Positions 35,701 to 47,700 of a DNA stretch of 64,000 nucleotides are shown in pieces (within the stretch, counting starts at the first letter, position 1; each line of letters starts with the position of its first letter). The DNA comes from Uloborus plumipes (Eukaryota; Arthropoda; Arachnida; Araneae; Uloboridae), in contig JAXGGA010002202.1 of the NCBI GenBank assembly GCA_038373865.1, forward strand, positions 62,001 to 126,000, read 5' to 3'. The notes below the pieces were generated by a model. It had not been told where the DNA came from and made no database searches. It saw nothing but the letters and a program-made list of their open reading frames with translations. Made by a program: the position numbers and the translations under genes.

Positions 35701-38700
35701 TACAGAGAAGAGTTCTGTGGGAATCATAGGCCGCTGGTGCACCAAAAAAGGGGGGGGGGGTCAAGAAAAATAAGGGAGATAGGATCAAAAAAAAATGTGG
35801 GGGGTGGGAGTTAGGATGCAGCACCTTTGAAAGTTTTTTTTTTTCTGCTGTAATTTGGCTATAATATTGGATTTTATCATTGCTGATTAACTGACTTCTA
35901 AAAAATGCAGAATAGGACCTCAAAAATCAACCAGGCAGGTTGATTTTCATCCAATCTTACGAAATAACATGAAACAAGTCCTTTTTGGAATTGCTCGCTT
36001 TTATTTTGGTGAAATTAATCTATCTACTTAGTAACAAATCATTTTTCATTCGATCAATACTTTTTAATCGCGAAAAGTGAGGGGGCAGTCGCCCCCATTA
36101 CCCCCCTGAACGAATTTGTTGCATTATGATTAGCAAAAGATAGTGAAAAATTGGGACTTGACTGAAAGCTATGAAAAATTTAACAATACTTTTTTAACCA
36201 GCAGGAGAGATAATCCGTCACTCTCTTCATTGAAAGCTGAAGACATCATGGGAAAGTTTTATAATGGTTTCATTGCAGGAAGACGCTATTTAAGTAAATG
36301 CATCACTTTGTAATGCTACTTTCAAGGGGCTTTGTTTGCAGAATCCTTCTTCTCTCTAGTAGGATGATTAGGTAAGATATACAGCAAGTATTGGTCAAAA
36401 TACATTCCAACCATTTACTGCGCCCCATCCCCCTTTCCATTTATGTGTCCATTCTTTCCACCCATCTTCATTTATACATTTAGTTAGTCTTTTTTCTTCA
36501 CAGAAGTTGACTTAATTCTCCACTTTTTTCTGGGGAAAAAATATATATTTGTTCAATAGTTCGTTAGTTTAGCATCCATATAATTTGGCCCCCAGGACAC
36601 TAGCCCCGTCTGCCCCCATCTAGTTACGTCCCTGATGAATAACAAAGAAAACATTTTTTACAAGCACCCTTCAACAATGCGAATGTCCGATCTGTCTTCA
36701 AGACGCTCCAATCTTTCGACTTAATGAATGACGTCATGCGCTCCCCCAACCTTACAGTGTTAGGCCCGGGGAGAAAGAGAGTAGAGTAGAGGAGAGAACT
36801 GCGACGGCCCTGGTCGATATCCGAAGGTAATGTTCCTTTCTCTGCAGCTAAGTCGAGTAAATGACACAGGCAGCCCATGACGAAAATGTTCTCATGTTTT
36901 TCTTTCAAATAAGAAACTACACCTTTTGCGGACCGATCATAACTGAAGCATTGTCCGAACCAAATGCAATGCAGTTTGAAATTGGAATTTTCAAGCGATT
37001 TAGTTCATCAGGGTGGCCACAGGAAGAACAAAATATTTTCCCCTGACTTTTCCCTGATTTCTCCCTGTCCAACAAAAATTTTCCCTGATTTCTCGTACGG
37101 CGAATTTTTCATTCTCTTAAAGCTCAATTTCTTCTCTTAATTGATACTTGGACATTTCTGGCTATTTAAACTACTTCAAGCATTAATTATTAATTTTTCT
37201 AAAATGAACAAGAATAACAAAAAATGCATTTGAGACGGCTAATTTGTTAACAAAAAATGAAGTTACACGGTAATTTGATTATTTAATAATACTAAAAAAC
37301 GTCATTCACAAATGAAATGTTTTTCAAATTTAAAATAAGTTTACTAAACTTCAACATCTCCAAAGAGAGCCTAAAAACTTTTATCCATGTCTTAAAAACT
37401 TCTGAAAAACATCTTTCACCACTACTCTTCCCTCTAACTTCACAAAAGATAGAATTAAATTTTCAAGATTGCACAAATCAACCCAGCCTTAAGGCATCTA
37501 TCTGGAGGAGGTTTAAAGTTTTTAATATGTCGGCTCTGAAAATTTTTCAAGAGAAAAGGCCCAAACCTTTCCCACCCCCAAGTTCATCAAAGGTGGCCAA
37601 ATTTGTATAAGCCAGTGTTTCCCAACCTTCTTGAGCTCATCGCCCCCTTTAAGACGCTGGCTGACACTTATCGCCCCCCCCTTTTTTTCCTCAAAATAAA
37701 AAACATAAATTCGCTCAAGTGAACATCGATATTATTAAAAATATAAGCACCTAACTTAAATTTGTAGTAAAGTATATATGCAATAAAGCAATCACAACAA
37801 ATCACTTTTAAACAACAAATATTAATAAATAAATAAAATACCTTTAATTATTTTATTTCACAAATCAAACTGATAAGCATTTGAAGGTTAATATTTAACT
37901 AAGATCATCGACATACTATTCAAAAAACAGAAATACATTTTTCAAGAAATTATTTTCTTTTCTACACTGGAATCTGGGGGAATTAAAACCATTGAAACTA
38001 AAAATTTGAAAGAAAATAAATTAAAAATATGAAAATTCATAAAATTGACCATTAATGTCAAAATACTTCTTAAAGTTTATCCGAGGTGCAAGGAGGAAGC
38101 TCAAGAATTTTAACTAGTTCTTTTTTTAACTTGGGATTAATTGTCTGAACTCCAAACAACTGGTTTCGAACACGTTTACAATTTCAGTTTTCGCTACCCT
38201 TTTGTTACTACTGTTTTCTCTTCTAAACATCCATCTCCCCATTATCGCCCCCTAGGGGGCGATCGCCCCAGGTTGGGAATCACTGGTATAAGCCCTACTG
38301 TTTCTTCACCAAACAATCCCTAAAAGGTTTAAACCTTCAATTGTCAGTCAGATCATTTTCGGCAGAGCCCCCCCCCCCCCAATCCTCCCTCGAGTCAATG
38401 AAAGAAAACCATAAAATAGTGAAGAAAATAAATACCTCGAAACCCTTCCCTAAATTCATCAGAAGATGGCTTACATTTGGGTTTTTAACGTTCCAGTTTC
38501 GGAATTTTTTCTGGGAAAAGCTTCCACCCCTATCTTGAAAGCCCCAAAGACAACGTTAAAATTTTAAGACTACAACTTCAAAAAAAAAAAAAAAAATCAG
38601 AAGGTATCAAACGAATACCCTCTCTTTAAGTCACTGAAAGATAGCTCACTGGGAAGTTCGAACAAGTCCAGCTTCAAAAATTTCCCCTACAACCCTAGAA

Positions 38701-41700
38701 CTTTATGCTTACGAAAGATGGCCTATAGTTGCATCTTTAATACTCCAGTTTTAAAATTTTCCAACAAAAAGCCTCTCCTCCATTACTTAGACATTGCCTA
38801 AAACACCACAGAAAAGGTTTAAGATTTCAGTTTTGAAAATTTCCAAGAAAGGTTCTCCCCTCTCTTTAATTCACACAAAGGTAGCCATGAAACAGAGTTC
38901 TTAATACTCCAGCAATACAAAACTTAAAGAAAGTACCTTGAAGTAGCTCATTAACAATCGCAGCAGTTTTTGTTCGGCCCCATGAATATTTCTTTGCAAC
39001 TTCAGACTTCGGAAGCATTTTTTAAAATAACGATCCCGCATGATCAGCAGCAGTTAATGGTACATTATGTTCCACAAGGAAACTAGTAAACAAACACTCT
39101 GCTCGAGTGACATCGTCATCGCTATTTTGCTTCTGGAAAAACTTGTCAACAGACGCGCGTTCAGTAGCACATTTTCCGCTTGAAACATGTTTTTGGACTT
39201 CAAGTGTGTAACAACATCATTTTTCCCACCATAGCAAATCGTAAAATTGCAGCTGCAAATGCTGCAAAATGCATACTTCGGACCAGAATGTGATCGTATA
39301 ATACAAGGGTAATCACTTGTATAACTTTCTTTAAATGATTGTAAATAGCGTTTACTCATCTTATTAAACGAGCGAAACAGAAGCAACACACTCACATAAA
39401 TAAAGATAGAAACGTGGTAAACTGGCGCCCAACACCTAATTGCACGCCGTGACGCTAGCTTGGATTGGATCCCGATGAAGTCACAGTCATGCGCTGTATC
39501 ATTCAGTGACTTCATAAACTTGTCTAACGTCTTCTACAGTGCAATTCCGCTACGGCAACCATTCCGTGGCCGCTTGGCTTCAAACGCAGTCTCATTAGCA
39601 CCAAAATTGGCGAGATGCAATTTTTTCCTCACAAAACACGGAAAATCCGGAAGATTTTGCTCATAATCGGAAAGACGGAAAAGAACATGAAATTCTGTAA
39701 AACTTCCGGGAAATCCGGAAGAGTTGGCAGGTATGTGAAAATGATCAGAATCAGTTTATAGTGAAAATATATACCATTCTTTTTGGCTGATATGCAATGC
39801 AGCTTTCTTTATTAACAGGATAAACATGCATCATCACAAGTTCACAATATTGGATTGGCATTAAGCTGTAAAATAAAAATACATACAGTAAAAGATCATT
39901 ATAAGATTTATCTTGTGAAGTCTTAATTATGTAGATCATTTCACAGATCAAGTTATTACCTCAGTCAATGATATTTGAAATATCAATATTTTTGCACATT
40001 AGCAAAATTTGAAATAGCTTTGAAACAATAATTATGCAACTAAAGAATGCTTATCAGAAATAAATATTCTACATTGTAATAAAGTAGTTCTAATATATCC
40101 TATAAATTAAATTCACATGTTGTTCCTCGTACCAAGGTTTGGTAGCTGCAGTTACGAAATAAATCTCATTTTACTGTGTTCATGACTCATTTCATTGTTT
40201 TAATTCTTCTCTTTTTCAACAACTACTTTTATTTTTTCTTTAAACAATTTGGATTAGCAGGAAAGATGAAATACCCTCGAGTTAAATTTGTTAGATAGCT
40301 CTATTACATTTTCAATGCAGAATATAGGGTTTTTGCAGCAGCATAGTTTAATGTTTATTTTGAGCACTTTATGGATAATTGCTTTGTAGAAATTGGAAGT
40401 TTAAACATCTGATACACATTGAAAGATAAAAGAATGTAGCTTTTGCTGCTTTTCTCTCAGAGCAATTTTAATGGCAAAATAATCGACTGTTTAATGGTAT
40501 TTAATGCACTGAAACAGAAGCTTATAAAAATATAGTGCAAAACACCAACAACTCTTTTATTCCATCCATGGACTACAGTTTCGTGCTTTTTAGCACTCGT
40601 CAGCATGGAATGAGAAGTAAACGAGCTGGAGGCAGAAATCCTTTTATTGAGCACAGAGAGCCAAAGAAACTGGTAGCTAATGTGAAATTAGAACACCAGC
40701 AAGCAACAGCACATTGGTACGTTGCAACAACAGTCCATGGATGGAATAAACGAGTTGGTGCTGTATTGCATGTTTCTGCCATAGCCCTGGCTTAGGGCAG
40801 TTGCTTACTGGTTTATACACAAATATATTGTTTAATAAACATTTAAATGCTAGAAGGCATTTTGAATATCAATGAAAATTCAGGAAATCTTGCTACAATT
40901 TAAAAAGTTTGTAAGTTGCTACTACAATTTTGAAACTAAAATTGAGAACAGAAAAATGTAACACATTTTTCTTTCCCTAAACCCTAGAAAGAACTTACAT
41001 TCACCAAACTTTAGTGGTGAATTAATTAAATAACTTTCCGACAAATGCACTCAATTACAGCATACTAAAAAAAAAAGGTTGCAGTTCGTAACCAACCCTA
41101 ATCCAGTTGCCTCCAGCTCGTTGGTGGAACCTAAGGCAAAATGCTAAGAGGTGGGGTGTCGATGGAGAAAAGTTGCCTCCAGTTCGTTTAATACCTATTC
41201 CATGCTGATGAGTGCATAAGCACGAAACTGCAGTAGATGGATGGAATAAACGAGCTGGTGGTGTATTGCAAGGTTCTATTTCATTTGAGGTGTAATTTTT
41301 TTTTTCTTTTCCATCCTTTTCCCTTCGCTTAAAAATACATATGCAAGAATACAGCTTCTCTCTTTTAGTCTTGATCTACCTCACAGCCATTTTGAACCAC
41401 AGGTCTGATCCTGGTATGAGTATTTTTTTCCCCTTTGACTAATCCAAGCTATTAAAGATTCAAGAAAATGTCAACTGTACATCCAGTTTTCAGAACAAAT
41501 AGTACAAATGAAATTCATTTATAGGGAATAGGGTCGTCCAAAAAAGGCCATTTGCAAATTTTCTTCATTTTTATTGGTGCTACCCTCCCATTTGGTTCCA
41601 TTTAATTAAAAAATAATTATTGTGAAGTTTGAGCTCAATATTTTAATATTAAGAGGCGGCTCAACACTCTCAAAGTTCTGCATTTTTCTATTTTAGGCTA

Positions 41701-44700
41701 TAAATAATTGAAGCGGGAAAATAGTTAACCCTCCGCGTACGGCTCCCGCGATTTCAGCGGGGTATCAGTTTCGTCCCAAAACCACGGGCCACGTGAAAAT
41801 CGCGGGCGAAGAATTTTTTCTCCCTATTTCAATACGGATTGCGCTATTTTCCCGTGTAGGTTAAAAAAACATCATATTATGCTTATTTTCGCTGCTAGAT
41901 GGCACTAGAGGATTCTGGATTTTTTTTCCCCTCTTGCTTGTTTTTTCCCGCGCATTATTGTGTGTGAGCCTTTTTTTTTTTTGTATTTCGCGCGAAAAGC
42001 ATTTATGAAAGATATGGATTTGCCGCGTGTAAGCGGTGGAAATAACCAAAATTTCTGTAATATTTTTTGAGACAAATTGTTTAAAAATTATATTCATCTT
42101 TTCATCTGATAATAAAAATATCGCGTGAATTTTTTAACTTATAAACCATGCCCGCTGAAATAGCGGGCGCCGTATTATATACATTTTGAAAGCGGAAAAT
42201 ATATTAAAATTCTTGGATTATTTTAAAACAGTTAATAAATATGTGAATTGTAACATATGTAGATAAAGAAAATCTAAAGAAATCGCCCCGTATTTCAGGA
42301 CCGGAAAGTATAAAAACTGAGCCGTACGCGGAGGGTTAAGTTTCATTTCAAAAACCTCTATAGCATTTTGTAATATGAAAATAATTGCATATTAATAAAA
42401 TTTAAAGATTTATAGATATGGTTTACCTCAGTATACATTACAAACTCGTCTTCGTATGTCTTCATCATTCTTTTTTCTATACTTCAATAAAGATTTTATG
42501 AATTTGAAACTGTTTTACGGTGCATTTTGAGGCAAAGAAACTCATCTAGGCCTTCATTACACCAGGCTATGAAAAATATGCAAATTTTTTGCAATCCTTT
42601 TTGTTCTATGGATGTGAAGGTGAACTGACTACTAAATATCCATATTTTAAAACAATACCCAATTTTGGCGTTCCATTCAGCATGATTCATAGCCCCAGGG
42701 GCAACGAATTTGATTCTATTCCTTGTGGAGGGGTTTTACCAAGAAATATTAAGCTTAGTTCAAGGTATTCTCCATAGTCACTTCTTGCTCGCTTGATTGT
42801 AGTATTCTTTTAGCAAATTCTATTCTGCCATCCATTACATCAGTCACTTGTGCTAAAATGTCCTTATTTTTTATTCCTATAATGTATGTCTATACCTATT
42901 CTGGCCAAATTTTGTTAGTTCTCCTTGTATTTTTTGAAGATTCTCTTTTAGCTTTTTTCAAGCAATATGGTTGTGAAGAAACAAAGCCAATGCTATACAA
43001 ATTGAAATTAGTTTAATACGTTATTTAATTTATGGGTAGAACTCAGAAGATAAGTGTCTGATTTTGATCTTTGATATAGTTATGCTTACTTATTTCAAAA
43101 TGAAGAGACTTACGAATTTCAAAAATATTGCCTGTATGTGCAACTTGCCATACTAATTGTGATAAAACCAAAACAAGTATGAATATACATGATGGTCTCA
43201 ATTAGTTATGAATGTATTTGATGGTTAAAGTTAAATATATGTATACAAGTGACAAAACATAGAGAATTTCCTCAATTACTAGTTTACAGAATATATTTCA
43301 TATATTTATATATAAAAAAGGACTTTTATATTTACAGCATATATTACATGGCTAATGTTACGTCTGTATCTAAAATGACAATCTTATAATGCAATCGTCA
43401 TCCTTTCATAAAATTAGCCATAGTTTTCTTCCTTAGTTTAGTTGGGTGTTAGTAAGCACTCTATTCCACAATGATACAAACTTTATCTACATTGAGCCAC
43501 CTTTTAATATTGTCGAAATGTTCAAATTTTGTCTGATTTTTTTTTCATGCATTGGAACAAATTGGGAGGGTAGCACATAGAAAATTTTCACCTTTGAAAT
43601 TTTGGACCACCCTAATATAGAACTACCACAATTACACGCTCTTTCTTTCTTTCCATTTATCTTGCCATTAATATTCTCATTAGAATTTAAGGCATCAAAA
43701 TTTTACTAATGAAAAATAAATTTTAATGGAAAAATTACATTAAAAACCATAAGGATCAGCATAAAGTAAAAGAAGGGCCAGGGGGAAAAAGATGAAAGTG
43801 ACCAAAAACCGATTTCGAGAAAAACAAAGAACAAATTTTGATATCTCGTAGCTCCTTATGTAGTTTTTCCGAGTTTTGATGCACAATTCGGTCGCTTCTC
43901 ATCTATTTTCCCCCTTGTTGTTCTACCAGATGATACTAGTCCTTCATAGCCCCTAGATAGTGCTAATATCTCAAAATTGAAGAAAAAGTTACTTTCATCT
44001 TTTTTCACCCTGACCCTTCAAATGCAATAAGATTAAAATGAAACACTAATTCAAAGAATGACAAAATGTATTAATTTTGAACAAACATTAAAAATAAATA
44101 TACCTATCTGAACTGGAAGCCAATCTATTATGCTGCACTAAGGCATTTTCAAAGTAATCAAGCAATGCATTAACTTCTAAGTCACTGAAATATAAAAGAC
44201 ATAAAATGAAAAATTCTGCTAAAAAGATATGTACAGAAGGATTTATTTTTTAAATGTCAAAACAAAAAAATATCTATATACAATTTAAGGTATTGCAAAT
44301 TTATATTTACATACGAGGGCTATTCAGAAAGTAGATTACGTTTTGGAGTTAAGAAAAAACTATGCACAGGAAACTGTTTTTATTATATTCATGCAGGGTT
44401 CGCGTTTACCCGCTATAGCCGTTTTTTTACTCAAATTCCGGAAGAAGGGACCCAACTTACGTCCATTTTCGGGTCCCGGGGACCCAGGGAAAAAGAAACG
44501 TAATTTAGTACCGACCAATAAATCCAAAAAGTTACAGAAAGCCGGAACTGATTTCTTTTTGTAATTGAGCTTGTACGATCATGAAAGGAGGGAGATAATC
44601 AAAAGAAACCCATCCTTATCAGCTACTCAACGACCCCCTATTGTTTTGAATGGGCAATTCTCCTTCTAGGGACTGGTTCGGACACAGCTGTGACCTCTAG

Positions 44701-47700
44701 GTATCAACATTCCACCCCCCCCCCCCTGTTAAAAGACATGGTAGTGCACCTCTGATTGCACATGTTGTCAGGTCGTCCGCATGTGTGGGTTTTGCACGTG
44801 TTACTTTTCTTGGACTCAGTATTCTTTTTTTGCCTTATTTAACGTTATTTTCCGGAGTTTTATTCCTATCCATCTGAAGTTTACGATCAAATGGAGACAA
44901 AATAAAGAAATTATCAACTAAAATGAGAAAAAGAATTTCCATGGTTGAAATTGAAAGATGGAAAAATGTTCTGCTCAACTTGATGCAAAGCAAAATTGAA
45001 AAATACAGGCTAACGAAGAATAAGCTAAGAAATTTAATGATGCTGTCACTAGAGGGTCCAAATTTGAAAGAGACTGGAGAGATTCTTGGCTTAGCCAAGA
45101 AAAAATTTTGTGAGAAAAATAATAGAAATTTTATGCAGGATTTTGTTTGTCATGGACACACACTACGACAAAAATTGACCGAGTTAGGACGTTTTGAAAA
45201 ATCAAGATTTTGAAGGATTTCGTATACGGTCACTTAAGCGATCTCTCGATGACGTCATGAAATAATGCAAAATCTTGATTTTTCAAAACGTTATAACTTG
45301 GTCAAATTTTGTCGTAGAACAGCGATTTTTTTAGTTTTAAACGCTACAGTGTCAAGAATGTTTTACTAAATATGCTTGATAGGACTGGGGAGCTGTATAA
45401 AAATTTAAATTTTGTAACTCTTTCAAAATTTGATTTTTTGAAAAACATTTCATAGACCCAAAATTCCTTTTGTAATTTAGAGATTTTTTCCTAAATAAAC
45501 TATATGCTTATCTCTGACGGTTTAGAAATTAGCTATTGGGCCATGATAGGAGTGGACACCCTGTATATGTTACGGCCAAATTTCGAAGTCGGCCAGTTTG
45601 TGAAATGGCCAATATTGCCTAAAAATGACCGGGCAAAGTCTGATCTTTCCTTGATTTCGGGCTTTGGCTAGCCAGTTTGCGAAGTAGCATGAGGCGATCG
45701 GCCAAAGTTAGAAAAAAGGTAGTGACAGATTTCGTGTGTCATGACATTTTTCACATGTCACATTCTGTGCTTGTTTACCGTAATGCTAATAATAATCACA
45801 TTATATCTGCAACAGAGCAGGGGATGATACAGAAATAAGTTTTGTGAGGGGCCCAGAAAAGTAAAAAGTGCTTCCCCCTACATTTTTTACAAAAAAATTT
45901 TTCACAAAGTGCCTTTAAATTAAAAAAAAAGGGGGGGGGGAGGAGCAAAAAACAAAGTCAATTAATCTACTTTAAAGTGCAGTAAGATTACATATGTGTA
46001 CTAATTGACTTCAAATGTGTGGCAAAAAAAAATATTTTAACATTTTAAGCCGATCAACTATTAAACTAGTGGTTCCCAACATGAAGGCGATTGCTCCCGA
46101 AGGGTGATTGGACTCCTCAAAGGGGAGGTAAATTCTTAAAGGGTCAATGGGTATTTAGAAGAGAAATAACAGTAGAAATAAAACTAGGGAAAACCGAAAT
46201 TGTAAACATTTACGAAAACGGTTGTTCAGAGTTGATCGGAGTGTCTTGAGCTAGGTGGCGTCTTCTGATGGCATTAATTAACGAAGAAATTAATTCAAAA
46301 CCTGAAAAACCTTTTTTGCGATTTTAGAATACATTTCATCAGGTTTATATGATGAATGTCATAAATAATCACTGACATATTGGCCAAAAATTCGGAGGGG
46401 AAAATGCGGAAGTAGGGAGGCGTAGCAAAACAGACAGTACCAAACTTCCAACATTAACAGATGAAAAAATACATTAATTCCTGAATATTACTGAAACACC
46501 ACCCTTGTAAGTATCTAACAAAAAAAAATCTTAATAATTTTCTGCCAAAATAAGGTCAAAACGTCGCACCAAAAGATGGCAATAATTTTCAATAGCTGGT
46601 CACTCTATCAGAAGCAATCCTATTTTTTCTCCAACCCTTAGCTATCTGTTCGCAGTTCCAAGTTCATTTCAGTTCAGTTTTAAGTTCATTTCACAGATAA
46701 TTGCTATTATTATTATTTCCTTTTTGTTTAAGTCATGAGCTGGGAAAAAAATCCTCACTCTGCATTTCCAGAGAAATCTTTAACAGCAATATTGCAGCAA
46801 GCCATTTTGATTTACATATGATAAAAGAAAAAAAGTAGAACTATTAAAACAAAATAACTACCTTTTTTAAGTTATTAATTTCTTTAAACGAAATCAACAA
46901 AAAGCGATACATTTTACAATAAAGATTTATCACTTGCCAGGAATCACAGGCAGGAAGTGTGCAACTTTTTTTTTCGCAAAATTGGCAGATAAGCGATTCT
47001 CTTCTTTAACTTCAGAAAATGCCGAAATATATGGTCTTTTACACGGAAATATGCTATGTTTTATTTTGATTTCAGATTTGCTTTTTGAATGAATAATTTG
47101 TGAAATGTTCGTTTTGTTTCATCAGCATTTTGTGAAGGGTCCGTTTTGCTTGATCGTACTTTTGTGAAGGGTTTGTTAACGGACCCGAACTTAACCGACT
47201 TCTCCGATTCTAACCAACCAACTTCTCACTCCAGCTTTTAATGCGTGGAGGAAAAAAAGAAAAAAACCTGAAACAGTCTTTTGAAAATTAAGGAAAATTT
47301 TCCAAAATTAAGGACTTTTTAAGGGCTTTTTAGGGACCTTAATTTTGCTTGATAAAATTAAGGGTTTCTTAAGGAAGTACGAACCCTGTATTTTTATAAA
47401 TTTTCAAACCGTCAATTTATTTCAATTCAAATTTTTAGTTTCAATGATTTTAGTGCCCCCAGAGTCTAGTGTAGAAAAAAAAATAATTTCTTGAAAAATG
47501 GTTTTTTGAAAAGTACGTCGAACATTTTAGAAGTTTCCCTTCAGTAGCTTTGGTTCACTTTGCAAAAGAAAAAAATAATAAAGGTATTTTTATTTATTTA
47601 TTATTGTTTTTAGTTTAAAGTGATTGGTTATAATTGCTTTATTGAGTACCTTTGACTTTGAATAATATCGATGTTCACTTGGGTCAACTTATTGGTTTTT

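Larger units (their letters stand above)
26871..39735 (-). mobile_element. hAT transposon, 12.9 kb with nested insertions
   Basis: The left end CATACCTGCCAACTT and the right end GAGTTGGCAGGTATG form an inverted repeat, extended inside by ATCCAGAAG/CCGGAAGA words. TGAAAA abuts both ends (26865-26870, 39736-39741), shorter than the usual 8 bp. Five pieces of one transposase lie between them in the right order on the minus strand: BED finger (39054-39359), [11 protein letters not shown] block (36640-36910), a middle block (29990-30324), FYSSVRRYY (29164-29300), and the C-terminal dimerisation domain (27331-27793). Nearly everything else is insertions. It sits 39 bp downstream of the splice donor of INTS13 exon c. 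Confidence 0.85.

Noticed and set aside
39054..39515. Upstream 52 residues of the hAT N-terminal frame as part of the protein
   Set aside because: The stretch before the ATG at 39359 has no family resemblance, and the BED finger follows directly after that ATG, so the later start was used.
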